From: JABFSA01 sp963827515
GTDB lineage: Bacteria > Acidobacteriota > Vicinamibacteria > Vicinamibacterales > UBA2999
Reading direction: 5' to 3'
Assembly (NCBI GenBank): GCA_963827515.1
Contig: CAWHBF010000004.1
Span: forward strand, 124,001 to 188,000
Length of the DNA stretch: 64,000 bases
Both the position numbers and the translations under genes were made by a program. The first letter of the stretch is position 1. Each line of letters starts with the position of its first letter. The notes beneath the pieces are model-generated. The model saw only the letters and a list, made by a program, of their open reading frames with translations, was not told the origin of the DNA and did no database searches. Below are positions 47,239 through 54,836 of the stretch, in pieces.

Positions 47239-48327
47239 TTCGCTGCGACGCTCTGGTCGTTGGTGGAGGCCCCGCGGGATCGACCTGCGCGCGGGCTCTC
47301 GGCCGCGCCGGCTGGAACGTGGTGGTGGCCGATCGCGCCCGGTTCCCCCGCGACAAGGTGTGCGCGGGCTGGCTGACTCCAGAAGTATTCGGACTGCTCG
47401 AATTCGACCCGGCTGAGTACCGCGCGACCGGAGCAACGCTTCAGGAAATCTCTGGCTTCCGGACCGGCGTGATCGGCGACGCGCTTGTCGAGACCACCTA
47501 CTCGCGTGTCGTCAGCTACGCGATCCGCCGCCGAGAGTTCGACGCGTTCCTGCTCCGTCGCGCCGGCGCGCAGCGTCCTCGAGGAGACACCCGTCAAGAC
47601 CCTCCGGCGGAGCGGCGGCAGATGGGTCGTCAACGACACAATCGAGACAGCGGTCGTCATCGGCGCCGGCGGCCACTTCTGTCCCGTCGCGAAGCACCTC
47701 CGCGGGGGCGCGGACACCTCATCACCCGTGGTGGCGAAAGAAATCGAGTTCAAGCTCGACCCCGAACACGCCCACAGAATCCCCGCAACTCCCGAGTTGT
47801 TCTTCTGCAGAGACATGGAGGGTTACGCGTGGAGCGTACGGAAGGGCGACTACCTCAACGTCGGCATCGGCCGAAGAGACAGCAAGGCTTTCGCGCGTCA
47901 CATCGAGGAGTTTGTTGCGTTTCTCGAACGTCGTCAGACGCTCGAGCCAGGGTCGCGCCCCCGTTGGCACGGCCATGCCTACATGGCGTGGGGCGCCGGC
48001 GCTCGTCCGATCCTGGCCGACGGGATGCTGGTTGTCGGCGATGCGGCTGGGCTGGCATTCCCGGAGAGTGGCGAAGGAATCAAACCGGCGATCGAGTCTG
48101 GACGATTGGCAGCGGACGCGCTGATCGCCTCTGGTGGGCGAACCGATGTCAGCGCCTTGCAACCATATGCGGAAGAGATCCGCCGCCGACATCCCGCCAC
48201 GAAGCCCAGCCCTGCCCCGGTCCGCGCCGTCCTGGCTACGCTTGGGCGGGCCCTCCTGCGTTCGCCAACCTTCACCAGACATGTGGTGCTGGATCGCTGG
48301 TTCCTACGGACCGCGTCGGGATCGTGA
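47235..48327 (+). CDS. FAD-dependent oxidoreductase, geranylgeranyl-reductase-like (frameshifted)
   Basis: Rossmann start DALVVGGGPAGSTCARAL, then a frame change near 47570 and continuation with VVGDAAGLAFPESGEGIKPAIESG. Removing one base joins the parts; about 363 residues. Enzymes of this group reduce or modify lipid double bonds. Coupled to the CFA synthase, so perhaps acts on lipids too (inference). Confidence 0.8.
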
Positions 48328-48355
48328 ACGGTACCCACGGCCCTCGATCGACGGA

Positions 48356-50104
48356 TCAGGTCTCCGCATCGTCCGTCAGGTCGTACCGCGCGCGAATGGC
48401 TCCCACGATCTCGACTACCGTGTCGACCTCCCGCCCGGCACGATAGCGACGCTCGAGGTCGCCCAACTCCTCGGCCAGTACGAAGTCGCCAAACACGTCC
48501 GCCATCCATCGCGAAAAATCACCGCGTCTGAGGTGACCATCGCACGCGCCGGGTGAAGCGTTCTCGAGTACGGCCACGAACTGCCGCAACGTGCGCGCAC
48601 GATAGGCCCCCGCTCCATTGAGTTCGAAATGAAAGGCCCGGCTCTCAGTCACCGGTACGTCGACGTACTTCTGACGATGCCTGACGTGCGGGGTGAGGCG
48701 CTGGCCAATCGTGAACATCTTCAACTCGCCTCCGGCCTCCTCCGTCGCCGGCAGGGCGATTGCCTGCCCTCTGGCCAGATGTGCCAAGGCAGACCATCGA
48801 ACCCGCGCCCCATCGCGCTGCTGGCACACCGCGCAGCGCTTGAAGAGCTCGTCGATCTCGGCCGGATTCGACTCGCACGTCACCAGCATGACCTCGGTGG
48901 CCGCCAGCAGATCCTTCGGCAACCGCGAGGCCCAGTATGTGACGACCGTGTAGCCGCTGGTATCGAGGTCGAGCAGGCGTTGCGCGTCAGCATCGTGGAG
49001 GAAGTAGTGCGCCTCATCGAGCAGGATTCGATGGGGCAACCCGGTACGGCGCCGCATCACATTCAACGCTGGCAGGACGGTTCGGATGTATTCGATTTTT
49101 TCATCCTGAGGGACGTGCGAAAGGTCAATCACCACGCTGCGGTCCGGGTATCGCAGCGACTCGAGCAGTTCACGTGGGGTCGGCGGAGGCTTCTCGCCGC
49201 CGAGCACGCTGACACCTGGCAGGGCCTCGAGCGACCGATAGTCCCCTTCCGGATCGATCACGCACATGGAATAGCCGTGAAGAATGAGCTGCTCGCACAG
49301 CAGACCCGCGAGCCACGACTTGCCCGACTTGGCGTCACCCGCAATGAGAACGTTTCGGCCGCGCAAGGCCAGCGAAAACTCGTGTCCGTCCTCGGTGTAG
49401 CCCAGGCGCATCACGCGTCGAGCCTTGGGTGGGATCGGTAACCGCCCGGTCTCGGCCAGGCGTCGGATATACCCGCCAACCGCGCTGGGCCCCGTGCCTG
49501 CTATCGTGATGTCGGCCGCGGCCTTGAGTGCCTCACTACCCCACTCCACCGCGGCCCCAACCTCAGCCAGTTGCAGCAACGCATGATCGTTCTCCGCGTC
49601 GCCCACCGCGACGGTATTCCGCGCCGACAGTCTGAGTGTGTCGAGGGCGATGTGCAGGCCGGTGGCCTTGCTGACGCCCTGGGGCAAGATCATCACTTGT
49701 CCTCTGTTGAACAGCAGCACGAGCGGCAGTTCCAACGCGCGGATGACATCCAACATCCGTGGTGCGTCGACGGCCGCGCCATCCACGAGACATTGTCCCG
49801 GCATCACCTCGATACCACGTGCTCGCACCTCGGCGAGAAACACGTCTGATACTAGCGGCGCCAGCGACGAGGTGTGACCGCTATCCGGGAAGTGCAGGAC
49901 GGCGCCGTTCTCGGCGACGACGGCGTCCACGAAGTGCAGGTCGCCAGCGACCCTGCGCAGCTCGCTCAGGATTCGTCCCGTGACGAGCAGGACTGTGATA
50001 CCGCGCGTCCGGGCGTCTGCAATGGCGCCGCGTACAGATGGATCGAGCCGATCGCCCTGGGCGATCGTGCCGTCGTAGTCGAGAGCGATGACCGACAGCT
50101 TCAC
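48356..50104 (-). CDS. fusion: HAD phosphatase + HerA-like P-loop ATPase
   Basis: 582 residues. Residues 1-205: HAD-IIB domain with DYD (9-11) motif, VTGR, and GDAENDHALL. Residues about 225-580: P-loop ATPase with Walker A GDAKSGKS (256-263), Walker B ILLDEAH (acidic D363-E364) and CxxC-type Cys near 440. This half resembles HerA/VirB4/DUF87 ATPases. The fusion suggests coupling of sugar-phosphate-like hydrolysis to nucleotide-driven work; role unknown. Follows the TonB gene on the same strand. Confidence 0.8.
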   Translation of the reverse strand: MKLSVIALDYDGTIAQGDRLDPSVRGAIADARTRGITVLLVTGRILSELRRVAGDLHFVDAVVAENGAVLHFPDSGHTSSLAPLVSDVFLAEVRARGIEVMPGQCLVDGAAVDAPRMLDVIRALELPLVLLFNRGQVMILPQGVSKATGLHIALDTLRLSARNTVAVGDAENDHALLQLAEVGAAVEWGSEALKAAADITIAGTGPSAVGGYIRRLAETGRLPIPPKARRVMRLGYTEDGHEFSLALRGRNVLIAGDAKSGKSWLAGLLCEQLILHGYSMCVIDPEGDYRSLEALPGVSVLGGEKPPPTPRELLESLRYPDRSVVIDLSHVPQDEKIEYIRTVLPALNVMRRRTGLPHRILLDEAHYFLHDADAQRLLDLDTSGYTVVTYWASRLPKDLLAATEVMLVTCESNPAEIDELFKRCAVCQQRDGARVRWSALAHLARGQAIALPATEEAGGELKMFTIGQRLTPHVRHRQKYVDVPVTESRAFHFELNGAGAYRARTLRQFVAVLENASPGACDGHLRRGDFSRWMADVFGDFVLAEELGDLERRYRAGREVDTVVEIVGAIRARYDLTDDAET

Positions 50105-50128
50105 GAGGTCCTTCGTATCGGTGCGGGG

Positions 50129-50644
50129 CTACGTATCTTCGAGCTTGAACGATACGACCACGGTCAGGATGAACTTTTCAGGCTGGCCGTTCAGGAGCAC
50201 TGGGGAGTAGCGCCACTGTTTGACGGCGTCGAGTGCCGCGCGATCCAGCACGCCTTGCGAGCGAAGCACGCGAAGGCTCTCGACCCGCCCGTCACGGTCC
50301 ACGATGGCCTCGAGAATCACTGTGCCTTCGAGGCCCGCGCTCACCGCCAAGACAGGATAGACCGGATCGACCCGATGAACCAACGCGGGCTCCTTGACGG
50401 CGCCGCCGACTCGAAGCGGAGCACGAGGCGCCGGCGAGGAGGTGGAGGCGGCGGAGGGATTCGACATCGACGTCGGCGGCGACTCCACCTGCAACTCTTC
50501 CGGGGACTCCGCCTTCGACCCCGGCCATGGTACCTTCCTCATCGAAGTCCGGGGCGGGAGCCTCGGACGCAATCTCAATCGGCGCCTCGGCGGCGCCTGG
50601 TGTCGCGGCGCGTGCTTCAGTTCACCAGTGATGAGGTCGAACAT
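50129..50644 (-). CDS. TonB-type transducer lacking its membrane segment
   Basis: Start ATG 50644 with GGGAGGTGGCA upstream. MFDLITGELKHAPRHQA is a typical acidobacterial TonB start, but the expected transmembrane and Pro-rich segment is absent: the sequence goes straight to a linker that reads EAPIEIASEAPAPDFDEEG in another frame, then returns to the TonB C-terminal domain (EGTVILEAIVDRDGRVESL; ALDAVKQWRYSPVL). So there is an internal deletion plus two compensating frame changes. Confidence 0.7.
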   Translation of the reverse strand: MFDLITGELKHAPRHQAPPRRRLRLRPRLPPRTSMRKVPWPGSKAESPEELQVESPPTSMSNPSAASTSSPAPRAPLRVGGAVKEPALVHRVDPVYPVLAVSAGLEGTVILEAIVDRDGRVESLRVLRSQGVLDRAALDAVKQWRYSPVLLNGQPEKFILTVVVSFKLEDT

Positions 50645-50677
50645 TGCCACCTCCCACCAAGCTTCGACAGTTTCGGC

Positions 50678-50693
50678 TGCAAGTGAACGGCCA
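50678..50693 (-). promoter_or_regulatory. sigma54-type promoter of TonB/HAD-ATPase operon
   Basis: Minus-strand TGGCCGTTCACTTGCA: TGGC and TTGCA spaced correctly. Start near 50667, 23 bases before ATG 50644. Confidence 0.55.
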
Positions 50694-50827
50694 GCGGAAC
50701 GTCGATTCGATCGGCGCGACTCACGGCTGCATGGACGACTCTCGGGGTGTAATCCCCAAGCGCTGAGGAAAATGTCCCACGCCATGGACATCGAGGGGAT
50801 CCCGGGGCCCAGCCAAACGCGATCGTG

Positions 50828-50843
50828 TGGCCCGTCACGTGCA
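50828..50843 (+). promoter_or_regulatory. sigma54-type promoter of ferric-reductase-like gene
   Basis: TGGCCCGTCACGTGCA: two mismatches to consensus. Start near 50854, ten bases before ATG 50864. Divergent partner of the 50678 site. Confidence 0.55.
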
Positions 50844-50863
50844 GCCGGAGAACGGTGGTGAGC

Positions 50864-52183
50864 ATGGTCATCCGTGGTCTTCTCTGGTTCGCGCTTTACC
50901 TCGTGGTGGTAATGGCTCCTGGAGTGGTCGCCCTGGTTGTTGACCCCTTCGACACCCCACGACCGGCGTTGGTCGAAATGAGCGTGGCCTTTGGGTTCGT
51001 CGCGTTCGCCGTCATCGCCGCGCAGTTCGCGCTCGTCTCGCGCTTCCAGGCCAGTTCGAGACCGTTTGGCACCGACGCGCTCGTCCAGTTCCACCAGTAC
51101 ATCGGGGGCATCGGCCTGGGGCTCGCCATTGCGCACCCGCTGCTCCTCACGGCGGCCGGATTGCCGTGGAGTGCCTGGAACCCGCTCGCTGGCGGTCTGA
51201 CCGTGCAAAGCGGCGCCATCGCGCTTTGGGCGCTGGTGCTACTCGTCGCAACGACCGTGTGGCGTCGGAAACTGCAACTGTCGTACGAGGCATGGCAACG
51301 ACTGCACCTGGCGCTGGCGGCGCTGACGGGTCTCGCCCTGGTGGCTCACGCTCTGGCGGTGAACGGGTACTCGCGGGCGGCGCCTGTTCGGGTCGCTGTA
51401 CTCATCTACGCGGCGGCCTTCAGCGCCGTCACGCTCCATTACCGGCTCGTTCGCCCGTTTCGACTCGGCTTGCGGCCCTGGGAGGTCGTCACGAACGTGG
51501 ATGCCAGCGGCAGCACCAGGCTGCTTCGCGTCCGGCCGGTCGGGCACCCCGGCCTGCGATTCGAACCCGGCCAGTTCGCGTGGCTCATGACAGGACCAAC
51601 ACCGCTCCGATCGCAGCAGCACCCCCTGTCGATCGCGTCGTCTGCCCAACCGGCGGCCGACGGCTCCCTCGAGTTCTCGGTCAAGGCGCTTGGCGACTGG
51701 TCGGCTCGGGTCGTGCCCACACTTGCCGCCGGCACCCGTGTCTGGGTGGACGGCGCGTTCGGCGCCTTCACGAGCGAGCGGAAGGCCAATCCAGGATTCG
51801 TGATGATCGCCGGTGGCATCGGCATCGCCCCGATGCGGTCCATGCTGCTCACCATGCGGGATCGCGGCGATCGCCGGCACGTCGTCCTGTTCGTCGCCGT
51901 GCACGACGAGAGCCGGCTGATCTTCGGACGCGAGGTCGAGCAGTTACGGGCATCGCTCAACCTCGATCTCGTCGTGACCTTCGAATCGCCGTCTCCAGAC
52001 TGGTCGGGCGAGCGCGGACAGATCACCACGGACATGCTGCGGCGCCATCTGCCGACCCGGTTCAGGCAGTATCACTACTTCGTCTGCGGACCGCCGCCCA
52101 TGATGGACGCCGTCGAGAGCGCGCTCCTCGGTCTCGGCGTGCCGGCGGCTGCGATCGACAGCGAGCGATTCAACCTGGTGTAG
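50864..52183 (+). CDS. ferric-reductase-like membrane flavoprotein (FNR-type)
   Basis: 439 residues from ATG 50864. Five to six N-terminal helices with ferric reductase-like spacing (His-containing FHQYIGGIGLGLAIAHPLLL), FAD site HPLSIAS, NAD site GGIGIAPMRSML and VCGPPPMM. Moves electrons from NAD(P)H through FAD and haem across the membrane. Followed by a small cytochrome c, a likely partner. Confidence 0.88.
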   Translation: MVIRGLLWFALYLVVVMAPGVVALVVDPFDTPRPALVEMSVAFGFVAFAVIAAQFALVSRFQASSRPFGTDALVQFHQYIGGIGLGLAIAHPLLLTAAGLPWSAWNPLAGGLTVQSGAIALWALVLLVATTVWRRKLQLSYEAWQRLHLALAALTGLALVAHALAVNGYSRAAPVRVAVLIYAAAFSAVTLHYRLVRPFRLGLRPWEVVTNVDASGSTRLLRVRPVGHPGLRFEPGQFAWLMTGPTPLRSQQHPLSIASSAQPAADGSLEFSVKALGDWSARVVPTLAAGTRVWVDGAFGAFTSERKANPGFVMIAGGIGIAPMRSMLLTMRDRGDRRHVVLFVAVHDESRLIFGREVEQLRASLNLDLVVTFESPSPDWSGERGQITTDMLRRHLPTRFRQYHYFVCGPPPMMDAVESALLGLGVPAAAIDSERFNLV

Positions 52184-52232
52184 AGCGTTCCGTTTGCACG
52201 AGCTCACGCGCAGGCTGAAGCCTGCGCTCTAC
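52180..52232. repeat. REP-like hairpin, same family as 4142
   Basis: Outer arms GTAGAGCG (52180-52187, overlapping the preceding stop codon) and CGCTCTAC (52225-52232) enclose GCGCAGGCT-GA-AGCCTGCGC (52208-52227), a 9-bp hairpin. Same arms and core as 4142-4197. Confidence 0.75.
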
Positions 52233-52254
52233 GGATGGTGACCACGGAGAACAG

Positions 52255-52572
52255 ATGCGACATGTAGGCGTGAGACGGCTGGCGACACTGCTGGGCGTGG
52301 CTTTCCTCCTGTGGGGGGGAGTGTTCGCCTGGCTTGCGGGTCGGGAGCCTGTCGAGCGGTCACCCCAACCCACCCCGGTGTCGGTTCCCGACGGGACGGC
52401 ACTCTTCGAGCGCCACTGCGCGTCGTGCCACGACCTCGACGAGATGCGGACTGCGGCCGGGAGCAAGGGGGACACCGCACGGCAGGCCGACCTCGCGCGG
52501 TTCCTCGAGGACCACGGCGGTGCGTCCTCCGAAGAGAACCGTCAGATCCTCGATTTCCTCACCGGCCCGTAA
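52255..52572 (+). CDS. small monoheme cytochrome c
   Basis: 105 residues: one N-terminal membrane anchor/signal helix (about 9-27), then C55-A-S-C58-H59 haem site and a possible Met ligand at 63. Electron carrier linked to the upstream flavoprotein. Confidence 0.87.
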   Translation: MRHVGVRRLATLLGVAFLLWGGVFAWLAGREPVERSPQPTPVSVPDGTALFERHCASCHDLDEMRTAAGSKGDTARQADLARFLEDHGGASSEENRQILDFLTGP

Positions 52573-52793
52573 CGATCTTCATCTCTCCCCACCACGTGAC
52601 ACTCCCCAGTGCGACATCGACATGCTCGACATAGGTGATTCGGTCTTTGACCCGCGTGAACCTGATGTACTGCCCAGGCTCCGATGACGACGCCTTCCGC
52701 GGATGGTGATTCCTGAGACAGCGCCCCTTGCGCCGCCAAACCGACGCATAGGATGGCCGTTCCAACCACACCTCCGAGTCTTCGCGTGAACAT
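52559..52793 (-). CDS. small secreted protein (frameshifted)
   Basis: Signal peptide MFTRRLGGVVGTAILCVGLAAQGALSQ is encoded from ATG 52793 with AGGAGGTGAG upstream; after about 12 more codons the frame shifts by one extra base near 52690 and reads GQYIRFTRVKDRITYVEHVD to WWGEMKIVTGR (stop 52559). Joined about 77 residues. Tail overlaps the cytochrome c gene by 14 bases. Family unknown, but the promoter is the best sigma54 match in the window. Confidence 0.6.
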
Positions 52794-52819
52794 TGCTCAC
52801 CTCCTGCTGAGGTTGAACC

Positions 52820-52835
52820 GGCAACGATCGTGCCC
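52820..52835 (-). promoter_or_regulatory. near-perfect sigma54 promoter
   Basis: Minus-strand GGGCACGATCGTTGCC matches GGCACG-N4-TTGC exactly, differing from the full consensus only in the first and last base. Start near 52809, 16 bases before ATG 52793, with a strong ribosome site between. Confidence 0.75.
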
Positions 52836-52963
52836 AAGTGCCAGCCTCCACCCCGTGAGAGCGGACGTGCCGCCAGGCTGCGAAATTTGGCCAGCGGAAC
52901 GGTGAAATTCCCCGATTCCGCCGCAGCGCACCGGGTTCGCGCTCGCGAAATCCGGTTTTCGAT

Positions 52964-52979
52964 TGGAGTAGCGTTGCTT
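52964..52979 (+). promoter_or_regulatory. possible sigma54 promoter of USP operon, one base short
   Basis: TGGAGTAGCGTTGCTT has TGG and TTGC but GG and GC are nine, not ten, bases apart. Given the indels elsewhere a lost base is possible. Start would be about 50 bases before GTG 53037. The 14-mer at 52998 shared with 29331 is a second candidate. Confidence 0.35.
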
Positions 52980-53036
52980 CTTGTGCGGTTGGGAACCTGG
53001 CTCGAAACTGGAAGGTGCTGGTGAGTGGAGGTGACA

Positions 53037-53528
53037 GTGCCGGTCCGAATCCACCACGTTCTCTGCCCGATCGACTTCTCCGAGGGGTCGAGACACGCGC
53101 TCGACTACGCCGTGATGCTCGCCAGGTGGTACCGCGCGCGACTGTCCGTCGTGTACGTTCATCAACTGTCGATGCCTGTATACGGCGTGTCGTACCTGGG
53201 TCTTGAGGGACTCCGGCCTATCGTCTTGACCGAGCTCGAACGCCGCCAATTGCTCGATCGGCTCGAGAAGGAGGTGGCCGAGGACAGGACCGCGGCCCAT
53301 CTGGACATCGAGACGGCGCTCGACGAAGAGGCCAATGTCGCGGAGGCTATCGTGTCGCGCGCGCGAACCACGTCTGCCGACGTCATTGTCATCGGCACGC
53401 ACGGGCGATCGGGTTTCGAGCGGCTCATACTCGGGTCGGTTGCCGAAAAGGTATTGCGTAAGGCGGCGTGTCCCGTCCTCACAGTGCCCGCTCACTCGCC
53501 GGACGCTGTACCCCTTGACGCTGGATGA
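53037..53528 (+). CDS. single-domain universal stress protein
   Basis: 163 residues from GTG 53037 with GGAGG close upstream. IHHVLCPIDFSEGSRHALDY and GTHGRSGFERLILGSVAEKV are intact. ATGA overlap with the next USP gene indicates coupling. Confidence 0.92.
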   Translation: MPVRIHHVLCPIDFSEGSRHALDYAVMLARWYRARLSVVYVHQLSMPVYGVSYLGLEGLRPIVLTELERRQLLDRLEKEVAEDRTAAHLDIETALDEEANVAEAIVSRARTTSADVIVIGTHGRSGFERLILGSVAEKVLRKAACPVLTVPAHSPDAVPLDAG

Positions 53529-53941
53529 TGCGTCGCATTCTGTGCCCCGTGGACTTCTCGAACAGTTCACAGGAGGCACTCCGTACGCCGCCGCGATTGC
53601 CGAGGAGGCGCACGCCAGTCTGACAGTGCTCCACGTCCGAGTCCGAGACCGACGCCATGGGCCTGATGCAATACCGAGAGCTGCGCTTCCAGCACGCGCG
53701 ATCCCAACTCTCGCACACGTCAAGGCCGCGGTGCCGGCGACGTGCAAGGCAGACGAACTGGTGCTCGTGGGTAAGCCCCGAGATTCTGCGCGTGGCCGCC
53801 GACCAGGCCGCCGACCTGATTGCGATGGGCGTCCGCGGGCGGGGAACGGCGGACCTCATGTTCTTCGGCTCCACGACCAACCACGTGATTCGCGAGGCAC
53901 AGTGCCCCGTCCTGACGCTGAAGGGAGAGCACCCACGATGA
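53525..53941 (+). CDS. universal stress protein (several frameshifts)
   Basis: Start ATG 53525 reads MMRRILCPVDFSNSSQEAL, then YAAAIAEEAHASLTVLHV and GVRGRGTADLMFFGSTTNHV in two other frames; breaks near 53583, 53650 and 53770. Joined about 138 residues. ATGA overlaps on both sides show it is the middle gene of a three-gene USP run. Confidence 0.7.
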
Positions 53942-54831
53942 TCACGATGTCGCGCATCCTCTGCCCGGTGGACTTCTCGGAGCACTCCGCTCACGCTGTC
54001 GCGCACGCGGTTGCCATGGCCAGGTGGTACGAGGCGCGTCTGACCATGCTGTACGTCTGGATCAACCAGGGCGCGGCCGATCTCCCGCCCCTCGTGCTTG
54101 GCGACGACGAACGGGCGCACATCCTCGAAGACATGCGGCGTTTGGCCGGCCCGCATCAAGGCGTCTCCATCGACTTCCTCATTCGAGAGGCGGCCGACGT
54201 CCACCAGGAGATCCTCGACCAGACTGACGCGCTCGGTGCCGATCTGCTCGTCCTCGGCAGTCACGGCCGCACGGGGGTCCAACGACTCCTGCTCGGATCG
54301 GTGACCGAGAAGCTGCTCCGCAGGGGCATGTGCCCCCTCATGGTCGTGCCACGAGGTGCGCCAGGCATCGATCCTGCCGAACTCGTGCGATTCGAGAGGA
54401 TTCTCTGCCCCGTCGATTTCTCAGAAGCTTCACTGAACGCCCTGACCTACGCCATGAGCATTGCGCAGGAATCGGATGCCGACCTCACCGTCATGCACGC
54501 CATCGAAGTTCCTCCGGAACTGAGCGAGTACATGCCGCCCGCTGATTTCAACCTGGATGCCATCCGTGCGGCAGCCGTGGCTACCAGCCTCGAACGCCTG
54601 CGCGACCTGATCCCCGACTCGGTCCGAACGTTCTGCACGGTCGAAACAACGGTCGTCGAGGGCGCCGCCTATCGACAGGTGCTGCACGTCGCCGCGGAGC
54701 GACACAGCGATCTGATCGTGATGGGGGTGCGCGGACGGGGCGCCCTGGACGTGCTGGTGTTCGGCTCGAATACCGCTCGCGTCACGCGCGCGGCGACGTG
54801 TCCGGTGCTGGTATTGCGGCAACCACGCTGA
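53938..54831 (+). CDS. tandem-domain universal stress protein
   Basis: 297 residues from ATG 53938. Domain 1 MSRILCPVDFSEHSAHAV...GSHGRTGVQRLLLGS; domain 2 FERILCPVDFSEASLNAL...GVRGRGALDVLVFGS. Translationally coupled to the gene before and followed six bases later by the phosphotransferase-like gene. Confidence 0.93.
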   Translation: MITMSRILCPVDFSEHSAHAVAHAVAMARWYEARLTMLYVWINQGAADLPPLVLGDDERAHILEDMRRLAGPHQGVSIDFLIREAADVHQEILDQTDALGADLLVLGSHGRTGVQRLLLGSVTEKLLRRGMCPLMVVPRGAPGIDPAELVRFERILCPVDFSEASLNALTYAMSIAQESDADLTVMHAIEVPPELSEYMPPADFNLDAIRAAAVATSLERLRDLIPDSVRTFCTVETTVVEGAAYRQVLHVAAERHSDLIVMGVRGRGALDVLVFGSNTARVTRAATCPVLVLRQPR

Positions 54832-54836
54832 CGCCC

